Positions 1 through 6,804 of a DNA stretch of 11,221 nucleotides are shown one piece after another (position 1 is the first letter of the stretch; each line of letters begins with the position of its first letter). Below the pieces are notes generated by a model. That model saw only the letters and a list, made by a program, of their open reading frames with translations, searched no databases and had not been told where the DNA came from. Origin of the DNA: Stramenopiles sp. TOSAG23-2 (lineage: Eukaryota > Sar); assembly GCA_900128395.1 (NCBI GenBank), contig LT649953.1:1-11221 (forward strand), in the 5' to 3' direction. A program made the position numbers and the translations under genes.

Positions 1-66
1 AGATCAGAAAAGGATAAAATTAATAAAATTCTAACCCCATTATTCGCAAAATATCGCATTGACATA
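1..66 (+). repeat. Direct repeat copy A, in frame, at the window edge
   Basis: The first 54 bases are identical to 2818-2871, and with two mismatches (55-56) the match runs to base 66 (64 of 66). The offset is 2,817 bp, a multiple of three, so both copies are read in the dynein frame: residues 1-18 are identical, Arg replaces Asp at 19, then Ile-Asp-Ile follows. After base 66 the copies diverge abruptly. Because the match begins at base 1, the repeat may extend further left. Confidence 0.95.
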
Positions 67-3000
67 CAGCATGTAGCAAAACTAGAGAAAGATTTAAATA
101 CTTATAAATCTAATTTGCAAGCGGAAAAACTATTTTTAGATAAGTTAAGCTCTAAAAATACAGATCTTAAAAATGAAATTAGTCAATCGGAAAGTTTATT
201 TCAAGATACTGGTGCAAACGTGAAGGCAATGACAAAATTATCAGACGAATTCCAAGACATCAAACGAGTATGGTTCAGTAGGCAGGAATCACTTTCTAAG
301 ATTTTCAATGAACAAACAGTTACAGATTTAGCAATTTCTACTATATTTATGGTTTACATCGGCCATGCTAATGAAGCTGGTAGAGATCTTCTTTTATGCA
401 ATGCTGCTTCAATTTTGGTTGAACATGGATTTCCAATTCAGAAGGAGAAACGTAAGTTTTACACTGATTTTAACATTGATAAGTTATATGTTTCAATGGA
501 GAGACAATTTCTGAGTAAGGCCATAATGCAAAACTGGAAAACTAATGGTCTTTTTGACAATGATTCTCATAATTTTGTCAGTTGTATTGGATGCCACTGT
601 TTATCAAAAAAGTATATCCCTATTTTGTTGGACCCTTCCGAATACGGTAAAACTTGGTTAGAACGTACGCTTACACAGCAACAACTTTCACATGTAAAAA
701 AAATAAACAGTGAAGAGAATTACAATGAAATGGGTGAAGTAGATGTGCTCCAATTTATATTCGATGCAAATAAATTTGAAGTAAAAGATGTAGATCTAGC
801 TATTTCCAATAATTATCCAATTGTTTTTACGAATGTAAATTGCGAATGTATTTCGTCATATTTAATAGAGTTAATAGAAAAGAAACCTGCCTCAGGTTTA
901 TTTTTATGTACGAAATCTGTGGAACCACATGTATCCTTCGCTTTATGTGAATACGACGTCATAACATTTAATTTTGCGGAAACAGCAAATGTAGTTAAAG
1001 GACAAGTCTTTGAAGGACTGCTTAAGTATAAAAACAATGATAGATTTAGGAAATATAAATCTTTCATGATGGAATTACTAAAGGAGGAAAATGACTTAGA
1101 TAAAATAGAGCAGAACATTATGAAGATATTGACCAACTGCGACACTAGTATTGTGGATGATGTTTCAAAAAGCGAAGTTTTGTTACTGATGAACCTCAAA
1201 TTAGCGCATGACAATTTACGAAGAGTTATTTTATCAAGGAAAGAAACTATTTTAAGTATTAAAACAGCAAATCATATAACTGTGAATTCATTGAGCAAAT
1301 TTTATATACGTACTAAGCAACTTAAATCGATTTGCTACCTGTATCAATTTTCAATTATAGAATTCTTAGATCGTGTAAAAAATTCGATGAAAGTATATTA
1401 TCAAAAAAAAAGACAAGTAGGCATGGAAGATGAAAATAAAGAAAATTTGAATATTGTTACATTGATAAAGAATTTTCCAGTATTTATGTTATACCAAGTC
1501 TTTTTATGGGTTGACAATGTTCTTTTCTTTCGACATAGATACGCATTTGTATTTCTTCTGGCGTTGGATCATCTTGTAAACATAGTTGAAATTACCCAAG
1601 AAGACCTTGACTTGTACATTGCACATGGCGGATTTTCTGCAGTTCATAGCAGTAGCGAGCAGGACGACGACGATGATACAGATGCCGATGGTAAAAATAA
1701 AAAAAGGAATGATTATCCATTAATACATTCTCTATGGTTGAGCAGTTCCTCCTGGTGTTGCCTCAAAAATATGAAGAAGCTGGCTGGAATGCAGACTTTA
1801 ATTAACAGTTTAAAAGAGAAAACCAGTAACGTTGCTTGGGAAACGTGGTATAGTAACTCTATCAAACATGGCAACATAGCAGAATTTCCTGTTTTGCAGT
1901 CTAGTTTTACCTCTAGTTCTTTTTTAAAAGTCGTTTTCATCACGTCTATAAATCACCCTTTAGCTTTTAAATGCATACAATCTTTCATTGAACAAACATT
2001 AAATCCAATATTTTTAAATGATCATTATGTTAGAATCAAAGATATATACAACGAATCAGCGGAAAAACAGTTAATATTACTAATTAGTGGCAGCTTATCC
2101 GATACCATAGCTGAAGTTGAACGAATAAGTATGCGCAAGCGAATTAAATCTAAAATTATCGACTTTCATAGCAAAGAAAAATGTAATAATGTAACAGAAG
2201 ACGTCGAAACTTCGAAACGGAACGGGAATTGGTTAATATGCGACTGCGTAACTTTTGATGTTCAAATAATGAATCAAATACTGGATATAATCAATACTGA
2301 GAAAGCTTCTACACATGAAAATTTTAGATTATGGGTTTGTACTACAGAAACTGCTTGTCGTCTACGACACAAGCAACCATCATTTCCTGAGAAATGGATT
2401 ATACAATCAGAAAAATATGCAATAGAAATTGCTGAAAATGCTGGATTGGCAATGAAAAATATGTATATAAACAATTTTTATATACGAGAGTCATATGTAC
2501 ATGTTGAAAATTTAAGATGGAAAAAAATGCTATACATTATAACTTTATTTCACTCTGTAGTAATCAATAAATCATTTATTGGAAGTGAAGATAACAATGA
2601 AAACTTATTATTGGATTTGAATAGGACAAACTTGAACTCAAGCTTAGCGGTCTTAGAGGCTACATTAGAAAAAATGCCAAATGAGACAGATCCTGTGGAT
2701 AGCCGTTTCGTATCTCTCATAGTAGGTGAAATAATTTATGGTGGATACGCACAAGAGTTAGGCATGTTAAATGAGTTTATTGAATTAGGAAATCATTTAT
2801 TTGTCAATAAAGTTGATAGATCAGAAAAGGATAAAATTAATAAAATTCTAACCCCATTATTCGCAAAATATGACATTGACATAGACAAATCGTTTAGAAC
2901 ATTTGAAAAGATGCACAAATTTATTATTGAAAATAATACTAATAGTTTCAATGATTTGAGTGACGAAATGTTGATGAAAATTGGTAGAGTTAATATTATG

Positions 3001-3075
3001 GACGAACAAAAACATAAAAAATCATTTCATCATATGAAAGAGATAATCGATTTTGTAAATGCCGTGTTTAGATAA
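1..3075 (+). CDS. Dynein heavy chain, C-terminal motor part (5' partial, divergent)
   Basis: This is the 3' part of a dynein heavy chain, the AAA+ ATPase motor that moves along microtubules. Frame 1 is open from the first base, giving 1,024 residues to the TAA at 3073, so the true start is upstream. Residues 1 to about 100 are charged and heptad-like, fitting coiled-coil 2 of the stalk. AAA5 follows (IPILLDPSEYGKTW near 206, where dyneins have a LPLMIDPQGQA-like motif). A helical AAA5/AAA6 linker comes next, then AAA6 and the Dynein_heavy region (FRLWVCTTE, RWKKMLYIITLFHSVV, GEIIYGGY at 910-916). Near-invariant family motifs have drifted: the usual LQNCH is ICDC at 746-749, and NYGGR is IYGGY. 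An acidic, low-complexity insert lies near residues 550-570. Only 109 residues follow YGG, so the roughly 300-residue C-terminal domain of most dyneins is absent. No stop interrupts the frame, which argues for a functional gene. The class (cytoplasmic or axonemal) is not decidable here. Confidence 0.85.
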   Translation, partial: RSEKDKINKILTPLFAKYRIDIQHVAKLEKDLNTYKSNLQAEKLFLDKLSSKNTDLKNEISQSESLFQDTGANVKAMTKLSDEFQDIKRVWFSRQESLSKIFNEQTVTDLAISTIFMVYIGHANEAGRDLLLCNAASILVEHGFPIQKEKRKFYTDFNIDKLYVSMERQFLSKAIMQNWKTNGLFDNDSHNFVSCIGCHCLSKKYIPILLDPSEYGKTWLERTLTQQQLSHVKKINSEENYNEMGEVDVLQFIFDANKFEVKDVDLAISNNYPIVFTNVNCECISSYLIELIEKKPASGLFLCTKSVEPHVSFALCEYDVITFNFAETANVVKGQVFEGLLKYKNNDRFRKYKSFMMELLKEENDLDKIEQNIMKILTNCDTSIVDDVSKSEVLLLMNLKLAHDNLRRVILSRKETILSIKTANHITVNSLSKFYIRTKQLKSICYLYQFSIIEFLDRVKNSMKVYYQKKRQVGMEDENKENLNIVTLIKNFPVFMLYQVFLWVDNVLFFRHRYAFVFLLALDHLVNIVEITQEDLDLYIAHGGFSAVHSSSEQDDDDDTDADGKNKKRNDYPLIHSLWLSSSSWCCLKNMKKLAGMQTLINSLKEKTSNVAWETWYSNSIKHGNIAEFPVLQSSFTSSSFLKVVFITSINHPLAFKCIQSFIEQTLNPIFLNDHYVRIKDIYNESAEKQLILLISGSLSDTIAEVERISMRKRIKSKIIDFHSKEKCNNVTEDVETSKRNGNWLICDCVTFDVQIMNQILDIINTEKASTHENFRLWVCTTETACRLRHKQPSFPEKWIIQSEKYAIEIAENAGLAMKNMYINNFYIRESYVHVENLRWKKMLYIITLFHSVVINKSFIGSEDNNENLLLDLNRTNLNSSLAVLEATLEKMPNETDPVDSRFVSLIVGEIIYGGYAQELGMLNEFIELGNHLFVNKVDRSEKDKINKILTPLFAKYDIDIDKSFRTFEKMHKFIIENNTNSFNDLSDEMLMKIGRVNIMDEQKHKKSFHHMKEIIDFVNAVFR
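2818..2883 (+). repeat. Direct repeat copy B, in the dynein tail
   Basis: This is the partner of the repeat at 1-66, coding residues 940-961 of the open frame, about 25 residues after the conserved YGG of AAA6. Here the repeated peptide sits in a plausible position in the dynein tail. Copy A instead sits immediately before the stalk coiled coil, where it has no known counterpart in dyneins. Confidence 0.95.
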
Positions 3076-3107
3076 ATTCGTTTTGCTACGCAGTACTCTG
3101 TATATAT

Positions 3108-3125
3108 TTCGTACGAACGTTCGTA
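3108..3125. repeat. Overlapping perfect palindromes behind the dynein gene
   Basis: Two perfect palindromes overlap: TTCGTACGAA (3108-3117) and TACGAACGTTCGTA (3112-3125). They start 33 bases after the dynein stop codon, so they are probably in its 3' UTR. The core hexamer TACGAA/TTCGTA recurs in the other 3'-3' region of the window. Confidence 0.85.
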
Positions 3126-3145
3126 TTGTGTTGAGTAAAAAAAGA

Positions 3146-3151
3146 AATAAA
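3146..3151 (+). promoter_or_regulatory. Candidate poly(A) signal of the dynein gene
   Basis: AATAAA lies 71 bases after the dynein stop codon, inside an A-rich run. Position and sequence fit the canonical eukaryotic cleavage and polyadenylation signal. In DNA this AT-rich the hexamer can also occur by chance. Confidence 0.45.
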
Positions 3152-3333
3152 AAATATATACGTATTATAGAGACTAAAATGATATGATAGTATCTCGCTC
3201 TGCGCGTTCATATACGCTTGTTCGTATAATTATGATATGCATATTGATATGGGATTGTTATTGCGCGTGTATCATATTATTTTTTATCTTCTTTTTAAAT
3301 CACATCCGCTTATTCCCTCAATTTCTCTCTATT

Positions 3334-5230
3334 TTACCCTTGTACAGCAGATAAAGCAGTCTTAGTAAAGTCCATGATGTTCGGAGACGTTTGAAACGAT
3401 ATCACATTTTGTGCTAATGATTCATGGTTACAATTGTCATGGAACCTAAAAATATAATGGTTAGTAATTGTAATAATTTAAATGATTTTAATGATTTACT
3501 TACCACATAGGGGTTACCGGTGAAGACCACGGCGCACGGATGACACTTTTTTCAATTCCATTAAACATCAGCGTGTTATGAATTTGTCCAATGCCACTCT
3601 GCACATCTTCAGGAGTATGGTTGTAATAACCACCCCAAGTGCAAGGAGTGCAGAAATAACCCAATCCAGTTGGAGCGTTGACGCAGACAGATCCATATTT
3701 TAAATCAGCTATAGCCTTTTCACATGCCTCTTTTGATTCTTTTTGCAAATCAGGTGGAATGAAAATTGAACAAGAGAGTGTTCCCCATACTTTTTCATTA
3801 CAGAATTTGGTTGCTTTTTCAAGGAAATCAGCACCACTTGTGGAATCAATCGTAATTTCTGTCATTAAACATGTCCAAGCTTCGTTGCAGCAGGTATGTT
3901 CACAACATTTTTCATTTGAAGAAACATCTTCGATGATAGTCCAAGGAAGAGCTGAATTTTCATTATTTGGTGATTCCCAATTTTTTTTTTCAGCAGCGCC
4001 ATAAACTTGTTTAAACTTGTTTAACCTGTCCCCAGCGCCAGGATAATAGGCACTCCTTGTTTGACAGGCATTTAAATTTTTACGCAAAGCATTTAAAAAC
4101 TCACCACGTTGCGGCCAATTCTTCGCAACAATAATATTTTGAGCAGCTAAACAATTGAAATGTCCATTATGTACACACATAGACACAACTGCTCTTGCAT
4201 GAAATTCAATACTTTCAGCAGACCATTTTCCAGGTGAAATGATATATGGAGTTGCCGCACCCAATTCAGCCATAAATGGTTTGCTAATATTTTTTTTCCC
4301 CGATTTTTTGTTACGTGCAATAACATCTCTCATGGATTCATTTGTTTTTTCCCGTGGTCCCCACATAATTGCATCATATGTTTTATCTGAACCTGTCATA
4401 TGTATTCCATCAATACCATTATGATGAATTAAAGCTTGTGCAGTTTGAACACCGCCACAGCAAATTTGTAAAATACCAAGATCAACTAATGGTTGAAATG
4501 CTTTAATCATATGTGGTTGTAAATAATCGTTTACTGGGTTTAATTTGCAAATCAACGAGACACCTTCTGAAAAGACAAGATGTGCAATATCACAACCAAC
4601 AACAGTAGCTTGATTACCTGCTCCTAAACAAAGCCAGGTTGCTTCTTCATGATCCATCGGATTATTTATTGTTGGCTCTTCATGAAACCAAAGCTCCCCG
4701 GCATAACCACCAAATAACATATGTTGGTACAAACCTCTTGGAAATACATTGGCAATTTTACGCCCATCAGGACCATCAACAATAGAATTTGCTTGTTTTT
4801 TCAAACCACTTGCGCCAGATTTTGCAATGATCTTCAACGACTCACCTAATTCACGACAAGTTGCTATTGTTGCACTCCAAGCAATGGTTTCTTCCCCACG
4901 CCCTGTCTCGTATGAACCTTTAAATTTAATGCTTTCAGTAACCATATCATTTGTTGCCTTGTTACAAGTTTGAACACATTTAAACGCAAGTTCAGAACGT
5001 TCACTTGCAGACATTGCTTTTAATTTTGCAGCACCTTCTTTTGCTGTAGCAACCATGGCTTCTATTTCATCATCTGTTGGAACATATGCTGGAGTCATAT
5101 TTGTTTCCTTCGTTGCTGGAACTCTATTTTTAATACCTTTGCCGTTTATACCACCTCTTCCAAGCAAATATGATAGTCCACCAACTAGTGGTGAGGATAC
5201 AATACCTAACGTTGATTGTACTGAATTCAT
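3334..5230 (-). CDS. Aldehyde dehydrogenase superfamily protein, two exons (612 aa)
   Basis: This is an NAD(P)-dependent aldehyde dehydrogenase that would oxidise an aldehyde to an acid or acyl product; the substrate is unknown. Exon 1 is 5230-3504 and exon 2 is 3445-3334 on the minus strand, with the last Trp of exon 1 split across the junction. Landmarks are Lys229 in a KLNP motif (usual VxKP), Gly280-Ser281 (cofactor loop), general-base Glu322 in AELG, and catalytic Cys360 in HFNC. NAPTGLGY...WGG near 518-534 replaces the usual N...PFGG region. At 612 residues it is longer than typical 480-500-residue enzymes, with extra sequence at the N-terminus and between Cys360 and the C-terminal oligomerisation part. 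Residues 1-28 are uncharged, hydrophobic and Gly/Ser-rich up to Arg25, and could be a targeting segment. A Cys-rich patch (442, 443, 447, 448, 454) is unusual. The ATG at 5230 has A at -3. The subfamily is not recognised; a methylmalonate-semialdehyde or LuxC-like enzyme is possible but unproven. Confidence 0.87.
3446..3503 (-). other. 58-nt spliceosomal intron in the ALDH gene
   Basis: Read on the minus strand, the donor is GTAAGT (3503-3498), a perfect TTACTAAC branch point lies shortly before the acceptor, and the acceptor is ATTTTTAG, ending at 3446. The TAA that ends the long first exon is bases 2-4 of the donor, so it is not the stop codon of the spliced message. Splicing keeps the frame (phase 2, TG|G Trp) and adds 36 residues, starting FHDN and ending AVQG, before TAA at 3336-3334. 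The length is not a multiple of three, as expected of a true intron. Confidence 0.88.
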
Positions 5231-5315
5231 AATTTTGTTCTTGTTCTTTTTTTTCCTCTCTGTTATACTGTTACTTAAAAAATATCTATGTTCTTTTCTA
5301 AATAATAGTTGTTGT

Positions 5316-5341
5316 TTAGAATGGGTTTGTATCCATTCTAA
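5316..5341. repeat. 9-bp stem hairpin in the ALDH leader
   Basis: TTAGAATGG (5316-5324) and CCATTCTAA (5333-5341) are perfect inverted repeats around an 8-base loop. The element lies 86-111 bases upstream of the ALDH start, so it could be a leader-RNA stem-loop or a protein-binding palindrome. Its function is unknown. Confidence 0.6.
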
Positions 5342-5531
5342 TTCATCTATCTATACTTTTGTATTGAATATATTGTTTTTAGTGTAGGACTAAAAAAAAA
5401 AAGATGAGTTTGTATGAAGAAATTATTATACAATAATTATTATTACAATACAATAACAAATCCAAAGATATAGAAAACAGCACAACACAGCACTAGCACG
5501 CAGCCAAAGTTCAATCAATCCTGTGCAAACC

Positions 5532-5625
5532 TGGCAAGCCCAGCAAGCCTTAGGGCAAGCTTAATCAAGAAAATGACACTTCCTTATTCACATTTTTCTG
5601 CTTTCCAGGCTTTCCAGGCTTTCCA
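5532..5625. repeat. Imperfect inverted repeat of two 9-bp units each side
   Basis: TGGCAAGCC-CAGCAAGCC (5532-5549) is the reverse complement of GGCTTTCCAGGCTTTCCA (5608-5625) at 14 of 18 positions. The arms are 58 bases apart, inside the GC-richer middle of the promoter region. They may be opposite-orientation copies of one short binding motif. Confidence 0.5.
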
Positions 5626-5626
5626 C
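5600..5626 (+). repeat. Three tandem copies of GCTTTCCA(G/C)
   Basis: GCTTTCCAG occurs at 5600-5608 and 5609-5617, and GCTTTCCAC at 5618-5626. This is a perfect 9-bp tandem array apart from the last base. It lies about 340 bp upstream of the hsp10 ATG and 370 bp upstream of the ALDH ATG. Confidence 0.85.
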
Positions 5627-5799
5627 GGGCCACACAGCAGGCATATATGGTCTAAATAGCTAACTTTACTACCTACTGTATATATGCTATTGTGGGGGTA
5701 GAATACGGACAAGTACAACTACAGTGTTCTTCCCTTTTCTGGAGGAGTCGATGAGGAGCCACACATTTTTTTACTTAATACCTTCATTTCATAGAATTC

Positions 5800-5807
5800 T
5801 TCGCGAA
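5800..5807. promoter_or_regulatory. Possible minimal heat-shock element upstream of hsp10
   Basis: TTCGCGAA has the TTCnnGAA arrangement of inverted heat-shock factor half sites, 160 bases before the hsp10 start. GAA and TTC triplets lie just before it (5794-5799), but not at the regular 5-bp spacing. Two units are weak evidence; heat-shock control of Hsp10 genes is known in other eukaryotes. Confidence 0.3.
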
Positions 5808-5966
5808 TAATAAATAGAACATATTTTATTAAGTAGAACAAACATACATGAGTAGCTATACAGATACATATAGAACAATAATAAATCAAAACAACAAGAA
5901 AAAAAAATAATCGTAGCTAATTGTTATCATTAAGAAAAATTATATATTCGCATAAATATTCAAAAC

Positions 5967-6269
5967 ATGTCTCTTGCAAGAAAGTTTATCCCATTAGCAA
6001 ATCGCGTACTTGTAAAACGCGCAGAAGTTGTTACCAAAACAGCTAGTGGTATCTATCTACCAGACTCTGCACAGGCCAAACCAAATGATGCTGAAATTGT
6101 TGCTGTAGGCCCAGGAGCAAAAAATAATGACGGTAATCTTATCGCAATGAGCGTAAGTGTTGGCGATAAAGTTTTATTACCAGAGTTTGGAGGCACAGAA
6201 ATCAAACTTGGTGATGATACTTTTCATTTGTTTAGAGATGAAGATATCTTAGGTAAATACGAAGATTAA
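5967..6269 (+). CDS. hsp10: Hsp10 / Cpn10 co-chaperonin, mitochondrial type (100 aa)
   Basis: This is the lid subunit of the mitochondrial chaperonin: seven copies cap Hsp60, close the folding chamber and couple ATP hydrolysis to folding. The protein is complete and of standard family length. It shows PLANRVLVKR (residues 9-18), the mobile loop that binds Hsp60 (about 20-38, containing SGIYLP at 27-32), VGPG (47-50), the GDKVLLPEFGGTEIKL core (66-81) and the C-terminal HLFRDEDILGKYED. The start MSLARKFIPL is typical of the uncleaved mitochondrial-import N-terminus of eukaryotic Hsp10. The ATG at 5967 has A at -3, and no upstream extension is needed. It is divergently transcribed from the ALDH gene. 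No hsp60 gene is in the window, unlike the bacterial groESL arrangement. Confidence 0.97.
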   Translation: MSLARKFIPLANRVLVKRAEVVTKTASGIYLPDSAQAKPNDAEIVAVGPGAKNNDGNLIAMSVSVGDKVLLPEFGGTEIKLGDDTFHLFRDEDILGKYED

Positions 6270-6292
6270 ATCAATATATTTATAAAAAAAAA

Positions 6293-6298
6293 ATAAAA
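6293..6298 (+). promoter_or_regulatory. Candidate poly(A) signal of hsp10
   Basis: AATAAA lies 24 bases after the hsp10 stop, and a second AATAAA follows at 6306-6311. A G-rich AGGAGG follows at 6313-6318. Either hexamer could direct 3' end formation; the choice cannot be made from sequence. Confidence 0.5.
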
Positions 6299-6388
6299 TT
6301 TGTATAATAAAGAGGAGGAAATGTAAAAAACCGGAAAAAGCTAAGAAGTATATATACCATGTATGTATTCTACCATTAATACCATAGA

Positions 6389-6415
6389 TTTACACACACA
6401 CACGTCGTGTGTAAA
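6389..6415. repeat. CA/GT hairpin behind hsp10
   Basis: TTTACACAC (6389-6397) pairs with GTGTGTAAA (6407-6415) around a 9-base loop. Because the left arm is a (CA)n run, the pairing can slide to other registers, e.g. ACACAC-GTC-GTGTGT. It looks like a microsatellite that forms a stem. Confidence 0.65.
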
Positions 6416-6526
6416 CATTTAGGATGAAATATAAATACGAAGTATTGATTTTTTTATGGAGAAAATATTTTATATATTAAGAAAATTTATAAAAAAATAC
6501 GAAGAAGCGTTAACAATATTTTTTTT

Positions 6527-6565
6527 GATAAAAAATTGGAATATATATTTTTTATCTTTTTATCA
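6527..6565. repeat. A/T-rich stem with two alternative right arms
   Basis: GATAAAAAAT (6527-6536) is the exact reverse complement of ATTTTTTATC (6547-6556). TGATAAAAA (6526-6534) is also the exact complement of TTTTTATCA (6557-6565). The left arm can therefore pair with either right arm. Such pairing is easier to obtain by chance in DNA of this composition. Confidence 0.5.
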
Positions 6566-6600
6566 GAATATATATATAAAATGTTCTCACTTACTCAGAA

Positions 6601-6619
6601 TATATATATATATATATAT
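6601..6619. repeat. (TA)9 dinucleotide microsatellite
   Basis: Nine TA units plus one T, preceded by CAGAA. It lies in the 3'-3' intergenic region and is likely to be length-variable. Confidence 0.9.
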
Positions 6620-6697
6620 TTAATACATCTCATTAAAACAATACGACGACGTTCGTGTATTTAATTCTTACGACGTACTTCGTATTTTTAAAAAATT

Positions 6698-6713
6698 GTA
6701 CGAAAATTCGTAC
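6698..6713. repeat. Inverted repeat GTACGAA-AA-TTCGTAC
   Basis: Seven-base arms are separated by two bases. It lies about 130 bases past the EF-hand stop codon, in its 3' flank, and is built from the same hexamer as the palindromes behind the dynein gene. Confidence 0.75.
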
Positions 6714-6785
6714 GAGTATCAGAGAGATTTAAAAGATAATCTCAAAAGATTTAAAATAAATACGAACCTATCTCTATCATAAATA

Positions 6786-6804
6786 TTCGTATTTTTTATA
6801 CGAA
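6786..6804. repeat. Hairpin TTCGTAT-T5-ATACGAA
   Basis: Seven-base perfect arms (6786-6792 and 6798-6804) flank a loop of five T (five A in the minus-strand RNA). It starts 38 bases after the EF-hand stop codon, so it is probably in that gene's 3' UTR. The spacing matches the palindromes 33 bases after the dynein stop. Confidence 0.7.

Larger units (their letters stand above)
3076..3333. other. Intergenic region between convergent dynein and ALDH genes
   Basis: This 258-bp stretch holds the 3' flanks of both genes. I see the nested palindromes, the AATAAA and a further TTCGTA at 3221-3226. There is no open frame with coding character, no tRNA-like cloverleaf, and no splice signals that would extend the dynein. 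No clear AATAAA is visible for the minus-strand gene. Confidence 0.6.
5231..5966. promoter_or_regulatory. Divergent promoter region between ALDH and hsp10
   Basis: These 736 bp contain both 5' flanks. The ends are A/T-rich with homopolymer runs (poly-A near 5392-5402). The middle, about 5520-5770, is visibly richer in G+C and carries short repeats. No coding frame of good quality, tRNA or splice signal was found. The TACGAA/TTCGTA hexamer that is frequent in the 3' flanks is absent. A TATATA run at 5941-5947 is only about 20 bases before the hsp10 ATG, probably too close to be the TATA box. Confidence 0.6.

Noticed and set aside
115-117. TTG as a start codon of the dynein frame
   Set aside because: The frame is open back to base 1 and this is a eukaryotic gene; the TTG is an internal Leu codon in the stalk.
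813-1214. A 133-codon minus-strand frame inside the dynein gene
   Set aside because: Antisense shadow; the opposite strand matches dynein AAA5.
1-2883. Mobile element bounded by the 66-bp direct repeats
   Set aside because: The interval is continuous dynein coding sequence, with no transposase, integrase or terminal inverted repeats.
3500-3502. TAA as the stop codon of the aldehyde dehydrogenase
   Set aside because: It lies inside a perfect donor GTAAGT, followed by a TACTAAC branch point, acceptor and 36 further in-frame codons.
5055-5387. A 110-codon plus-strand frame overlapping the ALDH start
   Set aside because: It is the antisense shadow of the ALDH N-terminus plus leader, with Phe/Leu/Ile-rich composition and no family resemblance.
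5600-5626. CRISPR-like array
   Set aside because: The three 9-bp units are directly adjacent with no spacers, in a eukaryotic promoter region.
5641-5687. tRNA or structured RNA in the promoter region (GCATATAT...ATATATGC)
   Set aside because: Eight-base A/T-rich arms with a 31-base loop; no D, anticodon or T arm could be made out. Likely chance pairing.
3334-6269. Functional operon of ALDH and hsp10
   Set aside because: The genes are divergent, 736 bp apart, and belong to a eukaryotic genome with an intron.
6313-6326. Bacterial-style ribosome-binding site AGGAGG followed by ATG
   Set aside because: The ATG is followed at once by TAA, and everything else in the window is eukaryotic.
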